This document shows positions 8,426 to 16,186 of a stretch of 64,000 nucleotides of DNA, one piece after another. Position 1 is the first letter of the stretch. Each line of letters opens with the position of its first letter. The notes under the pieces are model-generated. The model was not told the DNA's origin. It did no database searches and worked only from the letters and a program-made list of their open reading frames with translations. This stretch comes from Quadrisphaera granulorum. Lineage in GTDB: Bacteria; Actinomycetota; Actinomycetes; Actinomycetales; Quadrisphaeraceae. Location of the stretch: contig NZ_QGDQ01000013.1 of NCBI RefSeq assembly GCF_003149145.1, positions 1 through 64,000 of the forward strand, written 5' to 3'. The position numbers and the translations under genes are program-made.

Positions 8426-9805
8426 TTACCCTCCCTGCGCCGCGGCCGCAGCTCGAGCGGCCACCGGAAGGGCCTCCAGGACGACGTTGACGGCGTCGTC
8501 GTCGTGGGAAGCCGAGCAGAACCACGACTCGTAGCAGGACGGCGGCAGGTGCACCCCGGCGTCGAGCATGGCGTGGAAGAACGCCGCGAACGCGCCGGCG
8601 TCCTGGGTGCGGGCGGTGTCGTAGTCGACCACGTCGACATCGGTGAAGAAGACGCTGAACATGCTGCCCGCCACCCCCAGGGTGTGGGGCACACCCTCGG
8701 CCGCCAGCGCGGCGGAGGCGGCGTCGCGGATGGTCGCGGCGACGGCGTCGACGCGGGCGTAGACCTCGTCGGTGCAGTGCTGCAGTGTCGCGAGACCCGC
8801 CGCCGAGGCCACCGGATTCCCCGAGAGCGTGCCCGCCTGGTAGACGGGTCCGGCCGGCGCCAGGTGGGCCATGACGTCAGCCCGGCCGCCGAACGCGGCC
8901 ACGGGGAACCCACCGCCCATGACCTTGCCGAAGGTGAACAGGTCCGGCGCCAGTGCCTGCTCCCCCGCCCCGTCGCCGAGGTCGACGCGCTGGCGGCCCT
9001 CCAGTCCGAACCAGCCGGCGCGGGAGAGGCGGAAGCCGGTCATCACCTCGTCGCTGATGAGCAGCGCGCCGGCGCGGCGGGTCTCGCGCAGCAGCGCCGC
9101 CGTCCACCCCGGAGCCGGGGGCACCACGCCCATGTTGCCGGCGGCGGCCTCGGTGATGACGCACGCGATCCGGTCACCGTGAACGGCGAACGCCTGCTCC
9201 AGGGCAGGGACGTCGTTGAAGGGCAGCACGAGCGTCTCGGCGGCGCTCTCCGGGGTGACACCGGGGGTGTCGGGCAGGGCGAACGTGGCCAGCCCGGAGC
9301 CGGCGGAGGCGAGCAGGGCGTCGACGTGGCCGTGGTAGCAACCGGCGAACTTCACCACCACGGGCCGGCCGGTGAAGCCGCGGGCGAGGCGGATGGCGCT
9401 CATGGTCGCCTCGGTGCCGGAGCTGACCAGGCGCACCTTCTCCAGCGGCTCCACGCGGGCCACCAGCTCCTCCGCGAGCAGCACCTCGCCCTCGCTGGGC
9501 GTGCCGAAGCTGAACCCCTTCTCGGCCGCGGCCACCACGGCCTCGCGGACCGCCGGGTGGCCGTGCCCCAGGATCATCGGGCCCCACGAGCCGATGAGGT
9601 CGACCCGGCGCACGCCGTCGGCATCGGTGAGCCACGGCCCGGACGCCGACGCGGTGAACCGCGGCGTGCCCCCGACCGCGCGGAACGCACGCACGGGGGA
9701 GTTGACCCCGCCGGGCAGCACCGCGCTCGCGCGGTCGAAGAGCGCCTGGGAAGCGGGAGCGGGCGTGAGGTCGGAGGGGACGCCGGTCGAGCTGGTCGCG
9801 GTCAC
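8426..9805 (-). CDS. hemL: Glutamate-1-semialdehyde 2,1-aminomutase
   Basis: 459 residues, class III PLP aminotransferase fold. It converts glutamate-1-semialdehyde to 5-aminolevulinate, the last step of the C5 pathway of tetrapyrrole synthesis. The PLP Lys is in [17 protein letters not shown] (about 290). Other signatures are [10 protein letters not shown] (33-42), [18 protein letters not shown] (about 130) and DEVMTGFR (about 253). The other C5 enzyme, HemA, and HemB-HemD are encoded at 16187-21499. The N-terminus has a short Thr/Ser-rich extension that may be unstructured. Confidence 0.96.
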   Translation of the reverse strand: MTATSSTGVPSDLTPAPASQALFDRASAVLPGGVNSPVRAFRAVGGTPRFTASASGPWLTDADGVRRVDLIGSWGPMILGHGHPAVREAVVAAAEKGFSFGTPSEGEVLLAEELVARVEPLEKVRLVSSGTEATMSAIRLARGFTGRPVVVKFAGCYHGHVDALLASAGSGLATFALPDTPGVTPESAAETLVLPFNDVPALEQAFAVHGDRIACVITEAAAGNMGVVPPAPGWTAALLRETRRAGALLISDEVMTGFRLSRAGWFGLEGRQRVDLGDGAGEQALAPDLFTFGKVMGGGFPVAAFGGRADVMAHLAPAGPVYQAGTLSGNPVASAAGLATLQHCTDEVYARVDAVAATIRDAASAALAAEGVPHTLGVAGSMFSVFFTDVDVVDYDTARTQDAGAFAAFFHAMLDAGVHLPPSCYESWFCSASHDDDAVNVVLEALPVAARAAAAAQGG

Positions 9806-9859
9806 CCCGCCATCCTCCCCGCGGGCGATTTCGACGACGACCGGGCCTAGCGTGCGGGT

Positions 9860-10612
9860 GTGATCGACGGCGCGCTGAACGGGGCCGCCGGCCTGCTGCT
9901 CGCCGCCGCGGGCCTGGGCGTGGCCGGCCTCGACCCCACCGGTGCCCTGCTCGCCGTGGCAGCGCTGGCTGCGGGTGCGCGCCGCCGCGCCGTCCTCCTC
10001 TTCGGCGGGCTCATCGTGGGCCTGTCGACGGCCCTCGGCGTGGTGCTTTCCCTCACGGCGGGTGCTTCGCTGGCCGGTGTCGACTGGGCTGGCGCGCTGC
10101 CCGGCGGCCCGCTGACCGCCGGGCTCGAAGCGCTCGCGGGCGTACTCGCGCTGGGGTGGGCGGTCGCGCGGCTGCGACGCCGAGCCGACCCGGCGGGCGA
10201 GGCGACCGAGGACGCCGCCGCGGGCGCGCGGCGTGGCCCCGGCGCGCTACTGGCGGGCGGAGCGGGCCTGGTGGGCGCCGCCGTCGCCTTCTCGGCCGGG
10301 TCGGTCCTCGACCCGTCCTTCGTCGGCGTCGTGGTGCTGGCCGGTCGTGGCGAGCCCCTGGCGGAGGTCGTGGCGGCGCACGTGGTCTGGTCGGTGGTGA
10401 GCCAGGCGCCGCTGGTGCTGCTGCTCGTGGCAGTAGTGCGCGGTGGGCACGACCGGGCGTCGGCGCTGTTCACCCGCTGGTGGGCACGGGTACGCCCTGC
10501 CGTGCGTCACCTCGTGACGGCGGCGCTGGCCCTGCTGGGCGCGGGGCTGCTGCTGGATGCCGCCTGGTACGCGGCCACGGGGCACTTCCTCGTGCTCGAC
10601 CCGAGCTTCTGA
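9860..10612 (+). CDS. Integral membrane protein, GAP/LysE-like
   Basis: 250 residues from GTG at 9860. It has about six hydrophobic segments (roughly 5-40, 45-70, 85-110, 130-160, 165-195 and 220-240) and an Arg-rich cytoplasmic loop ([18 protein letters not shown], about 107-125). The layout and the absence of motifs resemble small-molecule exporter families such as GAP/Sap or LysE, but I cannot place it with confidence. It is divergent from hemL and lies 37 bases upstream of the Er-VIT1 gene, so the two may be cotranscribed. Confidence 0.7.
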   Translation: MIDGALNGAAGLLLAAAGLGVAGLDPTGALLAVAALAAGARRRAVLLFGGLIVGLSTALGVVLSLTAGASLAGVDWAGALPGGPLTAGLEALAGVLALGWAVARLRRRADPAGEATEDAAAGARRGPGALLAGGAGLVGAAVAFSAGSVLDPSFVGVVVLAGRGEPLAEVVAAHVVWSVVSQAPLVLLLVAVVRGGHDRASALFTRWWARVRPAVRHLVTAALALLGAGLLLDAAWYAATGHFLVLDPSF

Positions 10613-10649
10613 TCGTGCCCGCGAGCGATCCGGTGCCCCCGCGGCCATC

Positions 10650-11777
10650 ATGAGCGCCGTGACCGGCAACCCCAGCCCGACGTCGTCGCGCGACGTCCGG
10701 CGGTGGCGGCGGCTGCTCGCCGACGAGCAGTACGAGGCCACCGTGTACCGGCGCCTCGCCGCGCGGCGCGGCGGGGAAGACCGCGAGGTGCTGCTGGCCC
10801 TCGCCGAGGCCGAGGGTCGCCACGCGGCGCACTGGGCGGCGCTCATCGAGCAGAGCACGGGCGCTCCCCCGCGGCCCGGTCGGCCCAGCATCGGGTTGCG
10901 GCTGCTGGCCCTGCTGGCGCAGCGGTTCGGCTCGGTGTTCGTGCTGGCGCTGGCGCAGCAGGCCGAGGGCCGCTCGACGTACGGCCGCGACCCGCACGCG
11001 ACAGCCGCGATGGCCGCCGACGAGCAGGTGCACGGCGAGGTGGTCCGCGGACTGGCGGCCCGGGGGCGGGCCAGGGTCTCGGGGACCTTCCGCGCCGCGG
11101 TGTTCGGCGCCAACGACGGCCTGGTCTCCAACCTCGCGCTCGTGCTCGGCGTCGCCGGAGCAGGCACGAGCACCCAGGTGGTGCTGCTCACCGGCATCTC
11201 GGGGCTGCTGGCCGGGGCCCTGTCGATGGCGGCCGGTGAGTACGTCTCGGTGCGCTCCCAGCGTGAGCTCATCGCCGCCTCCGCGCCGGCCCCGAGCTCG
11301 GCGTCGGTGGTGGGCGCCCTCGACGTCGACGCTAACGAACTCGCCCTGGTCTACCGGGCCCGCGGCATGGAGGAGGCGGAAGCCGAGCGCCACGCCGCCG
11401 AGCAGCTGGCGGCGCTGTCCGGCGGTCAGCCGCGAGGCTCGGGGGCGCGGTCGCTGTCGCCGTCCCTGGGGGTTCAGCAGGACGACGGCGACGACGTCGT
11501 CGGCAGCGCCTGGGCCGCCGCGGGCTCCTCGTTCGTCTTCTTCGCCAGTGGGGCGCTGGTGCCCGTGCTGCCGTTCCTCGTGGGGCTGGAGGAGGCTGCG
11601 GCGCTGGTCACCGCGCTCGTGCTGGTCTCGCTGGCGCTGATGAGCACCGGCGCCGTCGTGGGCGTGCTGTCCGGCGGCCCGCTGCTGCTGCGGGGGCTGC
11701 GCCAGCTGGCCATCGGGCTGGGCGCCGCCGCCGTGACCTACCTGCTCGGGTTGGCCTTCGGCACGACCCTCGGCTGA
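10650..11777 (+). CDS. Er-VIT1 type iron/manganese transporter (rubrerythrin-like domain plus VIT1/CCC1)
   Basis: 375 residues. Residues 18-150 form a ferritin-like domain with ExxH-type metal ligands (DEQYEATVYRRLA, EAEGRHAAHW, DEQVHGEVVRGL). The rest is a VIT1/CCC1 transporter domain (FGANDGLVSNLALVLGVAGAG, GLLAGALSMAAGEYVSVRSQ, then three more membrane segments). Characterised members such as MbfA export Fe2+ or Mn2+ and protect against metal and peroxide stress. The ATG at 10650 is chosen because it starts right before the ferritin-like fold. Neighbouring hem genes make iron handling a reasonable theme, but this is inference. Confidence 0.88.
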   Translation: MSAVTGNPSPTSSRDVRRWRRLLADEQYEATVYRRLAARRGGEDREVLLALAEAEGRHAAHWAALIEQSTGAPPRPGRPSIGLRLLALLAQRFGSVFVLALAQQAEGRSTYGRDPHATAAMAADEQVHGEVVRGLAARGRARVSGTFRAAVFGANDGLVSNLALVLGVAGAGTSTQVVLLTGISGLLAGALSMAAGEYVSVRSQRELIAASAPAPSSASVVGALDVDANELALVYRARGMEEAEAERHAAEQLAALSGGQPRGSGARSLSPSLGVQQDDGDDVVGSAWAAAGSSFVFFASGALVPVLPFLVGLEEAAALVTALVLVSLALMSTGAVVGVLSGGPLLLRGLRQLAIGLGAAAVTYLLGLAFGTTLG

Positions 11778-11795
11778 GCCCGCTCCAGAGCAGCG

Positions 11796-12296
11796 TCAGC
11801 GCAGGTGCTCGGCCAGCGTGGCGCAGATCCGGCCGAGTGCCGCGACGTCCTTGGGCGAGAGCCTGTCGAACAGGTGCTCCCGCACTCCGGCGACATGCAG
11901 GGGCGCCGCGGCTTCCAGGGCAGCGAAGCCCGCAGGGGTCATGACGGCGAGCACGCCGCGGCGGTCCTCCGGGCAGGCGCGACGCTCGACGAGCCCGCGG
12001 GCCTCCAGGCGCGAGATGGCGTGCGTGAGGCGGCTCCGGGAGTGCACCAGGTCATCGGCGAGGTCGGACATCCGCAGGGACCGGTCGGGTGACTCCGAGA
12101 GCCTGACGAGCAGCTCGTAGTCGGCCAGGGACAGGTCGTGCTCGGACTCGTCCAGCTCCTGGCCGAGCCGGCGGCTCAGCAGCTGCGTGGCTTCGAGGTA
12201 GAGGCGCCAGATGCGTTGCTCGTCGGCGTCGAGCCAGCGGGTGTGGGCCTGATGCTCAGAGGTGGCCTCAGCGGTGTCCTCAGAGGTGGGGGTCAC
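11796..12296 (-). CDS. MarR family transcriptional regulator
   Basis: 166 residues from GTG at 12296. The winged-helix core is clear: LSLADYELLVRLSES, RMSDLADDLVHSRSRLTHAI, RLEARGLVERRACPEDRRGV (DxR wing motif, about 100-118). It is divergent from yceI with 120 bases between, and such MarR/YceI pairs are common in actinobacteria, so it probably represses yceI and itself. The effector is unknown. Confidence 0.9.
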   Translation of the reverse strand: MTPTSEDTAEATSEHQAHTRWLDADEQRIWRLYLEATQLLSRRLGQELDESEHDLSLADYELLVRLSESPDRSLRMSDLADDLVHSRSRLTHAISRLEARGLVERRACPEDRRGVLAVMTPAGFAALEAAAPLHVAGVREHLFDRLSPKDVAALGRICATLAEHLR

Positions 12297-12325
12297 GGGG
12301 GAAAGCCTTCCAGACCGGGAACAAA

Positions 12326-12343
12326 GTTGAATGTTGAAGCATT
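12326..12343. promoter_or_regulatory. Candidate MarR operator between marR-type gene and yceI
   Basis: This is the only AT-rich stretch in the 120-base divergent gap. It contains two direct TTGAA copies 7 bases apart (12327 and 12334) and an AATG-N6-CATT inverted repeat (12330-12343). Its position between the divergent genes fits a MarR dimer site, but the match is to general form rather than a known consensus. Confidence 0.4.
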
Positions 12344-12416
12344 GTGCGTCACAGTGGACGTGCAGCGCGACCTGCGACGCACGAACCGCAGATCGACACC
12401 ACCACCTGGAGGACCC

Positions 12417-12968
12417 ATGACCACCACCCTGCCCGCCGGTCTCGTCGCTGGTACCTACACCGTCGACCCGTCGCACTCCGAGGTCGGCTTCACCGCCCGC
12501 CACGCGATGGTGACCAAGGTGCGCGGCCGCTTCTCCGACGTCGCGGGCACCGTGGTGCTGGCCGAGGACGCCTCCCTGATCTCCGTCGAGGCCACGATCC
12601 AGGTCGCGAGCATCGACACGCGCAGCGCCGACCGCGACGGCCACCTCAAGAGCGCCGACTTCTTCGACGTCGAGACCTACCCGACCATGACCTACCGCTC
12701 CAGCGCGGTACAGGTGACCGGTGACGGCTTCGTCGTCGACGGCGAGCTCACCCTCCACGGCGTGACCAAGCCCGTGCAGCTCGAGGTGACCGCCGAGGGG
12801 GTGGCCACCGACCCGTTCGGCAACTCCCGCGCCGGCTTCTCCGCCGAGGCCGAGATCAACCGCAAGGACTTCGGGCTGACCTGGAACGCGGCCCTGGAGA
12901 CCGGCGGCGTGCTCGTCAGCGAGAAGATCAAGATCACGCTCGACATCTCGGCCATCAAGCAGGCCTGA
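12417..12968 (+). CDS. YceI family protein
   Basis: 183 residues. The start ATG at 12417 follows a GGAGG ribosome site (12408-12412). The YceI lipocalin-like signature is present: YTVDPSHSEVGFTARHAMVTKVRG (about 14-37), SADFFDVETYPTM (about 80-92), DGELTLHGVTKPV and a C-terminal NRKDFGLTWNAALETGG-VLVS. YceI proteins bind isoprenoid-type lipids in a beta-barrel. No signal peptide is seen here, so it is likely cytoplasmic. The gene ends in a strong hairpin (12987-13020). Confidence 0.92.
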   Translation: MTTTLPAGLVAGTYTVDPSHSEVGFTARHAMVTKVRGRFSDVAGTVVLAEDASLISVEATIQVASIDTRSADRDGHLKSADFFDVETYPTMTYRSSAVQVTGDGFVVDGELTLHGVTKPVQLEVTAEGVATDPFGNSRAGFSAEAEINRKDFGLTWNAALETGGVLVSEKIKITLDISAIKQA

Positions 12969-12986
12969 CCCTCCCGCCAGCCCCTT

Positions 12987-13020
12987 CCTTCCCGCACTTT
13001 CCTCGGCAAGTGCGGGAAGG
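12987..13020. terminator. Strong bidirectional terminator hairpin (copy 1 of paired repeat)
   Basis: A perfect 13-base-pair stem (CCTTCCCGCACTT / AAGTGCGGGAAGG) with an 8-base loop TCCTCGGC, located between the convergent genes yceI and the F420-type oxidoreductase. The inner 22 bases are a copy of the repeat that recurs at 13034, 42362 and 42403. Confidence 0.75.
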
Positions 13021-13055
13021 GAGTGGCCTTTGGCGCACTTTCCTCGGCAAGTGCG
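12987..13055. repeat. Paired palindromic repeat, locus 1 (two copies, 41-base period)
   Basis: Two identical 22-base units of form CGCACTT-N8-AAGTGCG (loop TCCTCGGC) start at 12993 and 13034, exactly 41 bases apart, with a 19-base spacer of unrelated sequence. The left flank reads CCTTCC. The same pair with the same spacing occurs in reverse orientation at 42361-42424, also between convergent genes. This resembles bipartite REP/BIME-type elements. Each unit can fold into a 7-base-pair (or longer) hairpin. Confidence 0.85.
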
Positions 13056-13094
13056 AGAGGGAACAGAGCTGGGCCGGGGGACGACGACGCGCGC

Positions 13095-13616
13095 TCAGCC
13101 AATGACGACGGCCCGGAACACCGGGTGCTTCGGAGCCGCCGCGAGAAGCGCCTCATCAGTGGCGTCCGCGCTGACGCCGTCGAAGAACGCCCCCACCTCC
13201 CACGCCCATCGCCGCAGGTACTCCCGCAGCACGGCCACCTTCTCGGCATCCGCCAGCTCCACCGCCTCGAACACCTCGACGCGACGCCCGAGCCGCAGCT
13301 CGCCACCGCCGGCAGCCCGCAGGTTCCGCACCCACTGCGTGGTGCCCCGGGGAGCGACGAGGTAGACCTGCCCTCCGGCCCGCAGCGGGTTGACCGGCAC
13401 CGTGCGCCACTCACCACTGGCCCGCCCGCGCACCGCGAGCACCCGCGACCCAGCCAGCGGCAGACCCCAGCGAGTCAGGCGCTCGACCAGCGGGTTGCCC
13501 ACGCGCACCGTGAACCACCCGGGGGCCAGGTAGCGCGTCGATCCGACAGAACGCCCCTTCTCGCCCGAGCCCTTCTCGCGAGCACCGGATCGATTCGAGA
13601 GCGCTGATCTCTTCAT
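13095..13616 (-). CDS. Deazaflavin (F420)-dependent nitroreductase family protein
   Basis: 173 residues. The split-barrel DUF385/DDN-type signature is visible: NPLVERLTRWGLPLAGSRVLAVRGRASGEWRTVPVNPL (about 40-77) and GQVYLVAPRGTTQWVRNLRAAGGGELRLGRR (about 82-112). Family members reduce nitro or enone groups with F420H2 in mycobacteria and relatives. The N-terminal 25 residues are charged and probably flexible. It is divergent from a TetR-type gene 87 bases away, which probably controls it. Confidence 0.88.
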   Translation of the reverse strand: MKRSALSNRSGAREKGSGEKGRSVGSTRYLAPGWFTVRVGNPLVERLTRWGLPLAGSRVLAVRGRASGEWRTVPVNPLRAGGQVYLVAPRGTTQWVRNLRAAGGGELRLGRRVEVFEAVELADAEKVAVLREYLRRWAWEVGAFFDGVSADATDEALLAAAPKHPVFRAVVIG

Positions 13617-13703
13617 GGCGCGAGCGTCCCAGCGGCGCGCGCCAGCGTCAAGAGCAGTGCTCTCACAGAGGGGCGGCGCTCACGTCTGTGCAACCATGGA
13701 GGG

Positions 13704-14495
13704 GTGTCCGTCGTCCTCACCGCCCGCGAGCGGGCCCGCCGAGAGGTGACCTCCGAAATCCTGGCAGCCGCACGGCGCCAACTGGGGGAGGTCGGCGCCG
13801 CCGCGCTGTCGGTGCGGGCCGTGGCCCGTGAACTCGGACTGGCGTCGTCAGCCGTCTACCGCTACTTCGCCACTCGCGACGAGCTGCTCACCGCACTCAT
13901 CGTCGAGGCCTACGACAGCAGCGGAGACGCCGTGGAGCGCGCCTGCGCGGCAGGAGGCGAGCGCACCCCCCGAGACCGGTTCGTCGCCGGGTGCCGCGCC
14001 CTGCGGGACTGGGCCCGCACCCACCCGCACGAGTACGCCCTCGTCTACGGCTCCCCGGTGCCCGGGTACCGGGGCAACGAGAAGACGACGGCGGCCGGCT
14101 CGCGCTCACCCCTGGCGTTGCTGGCCGTCCTTGCCGACAGGGCGCCCCACTCCGCCGGGCACACCGGCAGCGACAGCGACGCAGGCGAGAAGCCCAAGAA
14201 GGCCAAGAAGGGCGAGAAGCCGAAGAAGTCCGAGCAACCGGCCGGCCTCGCACCCACGGGCAGCCGCCCCCTGTCTGCGCTCCTGGAGGAGCAGGCCGGA
14301 CTGGTGGTCGCGGAGGGGGGTGAGCGCCTGCACGGGATGACTCCCGAGGTGGTGGTGGCCGGTGCACGCGCCTGGACGGCGCTCCTGGGGCTGGTGAGCA
14401 GCGAGCTGTTCGGGCAGCTGGGCAACACGTTCGACCCGGCCGATGACTTCTCCGAGGTCACCTTCGCCGGACTCGCCGACGATCTCGGGCTCTGA
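13704..14495 (+). CDS. TetR family transcriptional regulator (WHG-type C-terminal domain)
   Basis: 263 residues from GTG at 13704, preceded by GGAGGGG. Residues 10-60 are the TetR helix-turn-helix (AARRQLGEVGAAALSVRAVARELGL, SAVYRYFATRDELL). The ligand domain resembles the TetR_C_13/WHG family (FVAGCRALRDWARTHPHEYALVYGSPVPGY). A Lys-rich insert of about 17 residues (EKPKKAKKGEKPKKSEQ, about 161-177) interrupts the ligand domain and is unusual. Divergent orientation suggests repression of the F420-type oxidoreductase at 13095. Confidence 0.9.
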   Translation: MSVVLTARERARREVTSEILAAARRQLGEVGAAALSVRAVARELGLASSAVYRYFATRDELLTALIVEAYDSSGDAVERACAAGGERTPRDRFVAGCRALRDWARTHPHEYALVYGSPVPGYRGNEKTTAAGSRSPLALLAVLADRAPHSAGHTGSDSDAGEKPKKAKKGEKPKKSEQPAGLAPTGSRPLSALLEEQAGLVVAEGGERLHGMTPEVVVAGARAWTALLGLVSSELFGQLGNTFDPADDFSEVTFAGLADDLGL

Positions 14496-14586
14496 TCCGC
14501 CCGTCGGCCACCCCTCGCGGCCTTACCCTCGGAAGGACGGCCCCGGCACCGGGTCCGGTCCTGTGCGCTCCGGAGGTGGTGGTTCC

Positions 14587-15495
14587 GTGAGCCGGCACCG
14601 CGCTCCGTCGCCCGTGACGCGCCGCGGCGCGCTGGTGGCTGGCGCCGCCTGGGTGGCCGGTGCGTTCGCAGCCTCGTCGGGAGTCGGCGCCCGCCCACCG
14701 TCCACCGCGACTCCCCTGAGCGCGTCATCGGAACAGCTCACGGCGGTCCAGGTTCAAGACCCTCCGCCGGCGAGCGGTCAGCTGTCAGCCACGGCGCCGC
14801 CGACCACGTCGGCGACCGAAGCGCCTCCCAGCCCCAGCCAGACGCCCAGCGCAACAACCAGCCCGACACCCAACGCGACGAACGCGGCATCGAGCACGAC
14901 GGCGCTCGACAGGTCGGCCCACTCCACGACGGACGCGGCCAGCCCCTGGGTGGTGGTCAACAAGCAGCATCCCGTGACGCCCCTCGACTACGAGCCGGCA
15001 CAGATCGTGAAGGTCGCCGGGGAGCGCGTCAGCGCCGCGGCGGCACCGGACCTGGAGGCACTGCTGCAGCACAGCCGCGACGACGGCGTCGCGCTGACGC
15101 TGGTCAGCGGCTTCCGGGACTACGAGTACCAGGCCCAGGTCCACCGCCGCTCGGTAGCACGCAACGGCCAGGCCGGCGCCGACAGGTACAGCGCCCGCGC
15201 TGGGCACAGCGAGCACCAGACGGGCCTCGCCGTCGACTTCTCCTCCGCCGACGGCAGGGCAACCCTGAGCCCGCGCTTCGCCCGCACCGACGAGGGCCTA
15301 TGGCTGGCCGAGCATGCGGGCGGCCACGGCTGGTTGCTGCGGTACACCGAAGCCGACCAGGCGGTCACCGGGTACAACCCCGAGCCGTGGCACTTCCGCT
15401 GGGTGGGTGTCGAGCTCACCACGGCGATGGCGCAGGCGGGCGTGGCCACGCTGGAGGAGTTCTTCGGGGTCAGCGGCGGCGCCCAGTACGCATGA
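14587..15495 (+). CDS. M15 family D-alanyl-D-alanine carboxypeptidase (VanY-like), exported
   Basis: 302 residues from GTG at 14587, preceded by GGAGGTGG. The N-terminus has a twin-Arg signal (VTRRGALVAGAAWVAGAFA), then a Ser/Thr/Pro/Ala-rich linker (about 40-120) that probably spans the wall. The catalytic domain shows WVVVNKQHPV, LTLVSGFRDYEYQ, the zinc motif SEHQTGLAVDF (about 208-218) and EPWHFRW (about 266-272), so the His, Asp and His ligands are all present. It trims the terminal D-Ala of peptidoglycan stem peptides. Alternative upstream in-frame starts lie in the TetR gene. Confidence 0.9.
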   Translation: MSRHRAPSPVTRRGALVAGAAWVAGAFAASSGVGARPPSTATPLSASSEQLTAVQVQDPPPASGQLSATAPPTTSATEAPPSPSQTPSATTSPTPNATNAASSTTALDRSAHSTTDAASPWVVVNKQHPVTPLDYEPAQIVKVAGERVSAAAAPDLEALLQHSRDDGVALTLVSGFRDYEYQAQVHRRSVARNGQAGADRYSARAGHSEHQTGLAVDFSSADGRATLSPRFARTDEGLWLAEHAGGHGWLLRYTEADQAVTGYNPEPWHFRWVGVELTTAMAQAGVATLEEFFGVSGGAQYA

Positions 15496-15515
15496 GCCCC
15501 ACGTGACGTGAGCAG

Positions 15516-15543
15516 AGCCCGCCCGGCGCGGGCCGGGCGGGCT
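15516..15543. terminator. Bidirectional terminator hairpin
   Basis: A perfect 12-base-pair stem (AGCCCGCCCGGC / GCCGGGCGGGCT) with a 4-base loop between the convergent VanY-like and hsp20 genes. Confidence 0.75.
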
Positions 15544-15565
15544 GAACCTCAGGTCAGGGTCTTGA

Positions 15566-16054
15566 TCAGGACGTAGCCGAGGAGCCCACGGCCTCGCGCG
15601 ACTGCGGCGAGCCCTGCACCACCTCGTGATGGGTCGAGTCGCTCGTGCGGCTGACCTCTACGCGACGCGGCTGCGCCGAGGGCGCCACCGGCACCAGCAG
15701 GTGCAGCACACCGTCGCGGTAGTCGGCGCTGACGCCTGCGGCGTCGAGACCGTCACCGATCTGCAGCTGCCGGATGAACTGGCCGTGCGGGCGCTCGGCG
15801 ATGATCACCTCGCGTGAACCCGCGGCGCGCGTGGCGCGGTCGGCGCGGACGGTGATGACGTTGCGCTCGGTGGTCACGTCCACGCTGGACGGGTCGACAC
15901 CGGGCAGGTCGAGCTCGACGTGGTAGCCGGCGTCGTCCTTCCAGACGTCCATCGGCATGCGCATCGGGGTACGGGCGCCACTGACCAGCTGCTGAGCCAT
16001 GCGGTCGAGCTGGCGGAAGGGGTCACCGAAGGGGTCGAACTGCATGACGGTCAC
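15566..16054 (-). CDS. Hsp20/alpha-crystallin small heat shock protein
   Basis: 162 residues from GTG at 16054. An AGGAGG site 5 bases upstream fits this start better than the internal ATG at 16045. The alpha-crystallin domain spans about 40-130 (DVWKDDAGYHVELDLPGVDPSSVDV, VITVRADR, then GVLHLLVPVAP with the C-terminal strand). It acts as an ATP-independent holdase. A HAIR-like palindrome at 16160-16182 suggests HspR control. Confidence 0.92.
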   Translation of the reverse strand: MTVMQFDPFGDPFRQLDRMAQQLVSGARTPMRMPMDVWKDDAGYHVELDLPGVDPSSVDVTTERNVITVRADRATRAAGSREVIIAERPHGQFIRQLQIGDGLDAAGVSADYRDGVLHLLVPVAPSAQPRRVEVSRTSDSTHHEVVQGSPQSREAVGSSATS

Positions 16055-16159
16055 GGGATCCTCCTCACCGGATCGGGAGCACGGACCGGGTTCGCGGCCC
16101 GTGGGCACCCTCTGCGGTGCCACCCGTGATGTACCCCGCGGCGCGACGACCTAAACCAC

Positions 16160-16182
16160 AGTTGAGTCGAATCCAGTCAACT
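16160..16182. promoter_or_regulatory. HAIR-like (HspR) operator upstream of hsp20
   Basis: AGTTGA and TCAACT form perfect outer arms, and the core reads TTGAGT-N7-AGTCAA. The known HspR site (HAIR) is CTTGAGT-N7-ACTCAAG, so the left half is nearly exact and the right half differs by a swap of two bases. It lies 106 bases before the hsp20 start and just past the hemB stop. Confidence 0.6.
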
Positions 16183-16186
16183 CTCG

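Noticed and set aside
12987-13055. CRISPR-like array, because repeats of 22 bases have 19-base spacers
   Set aside because: Only two repeats per locus, spacers too short, repeats fully palindromic and no cas genes in the window.
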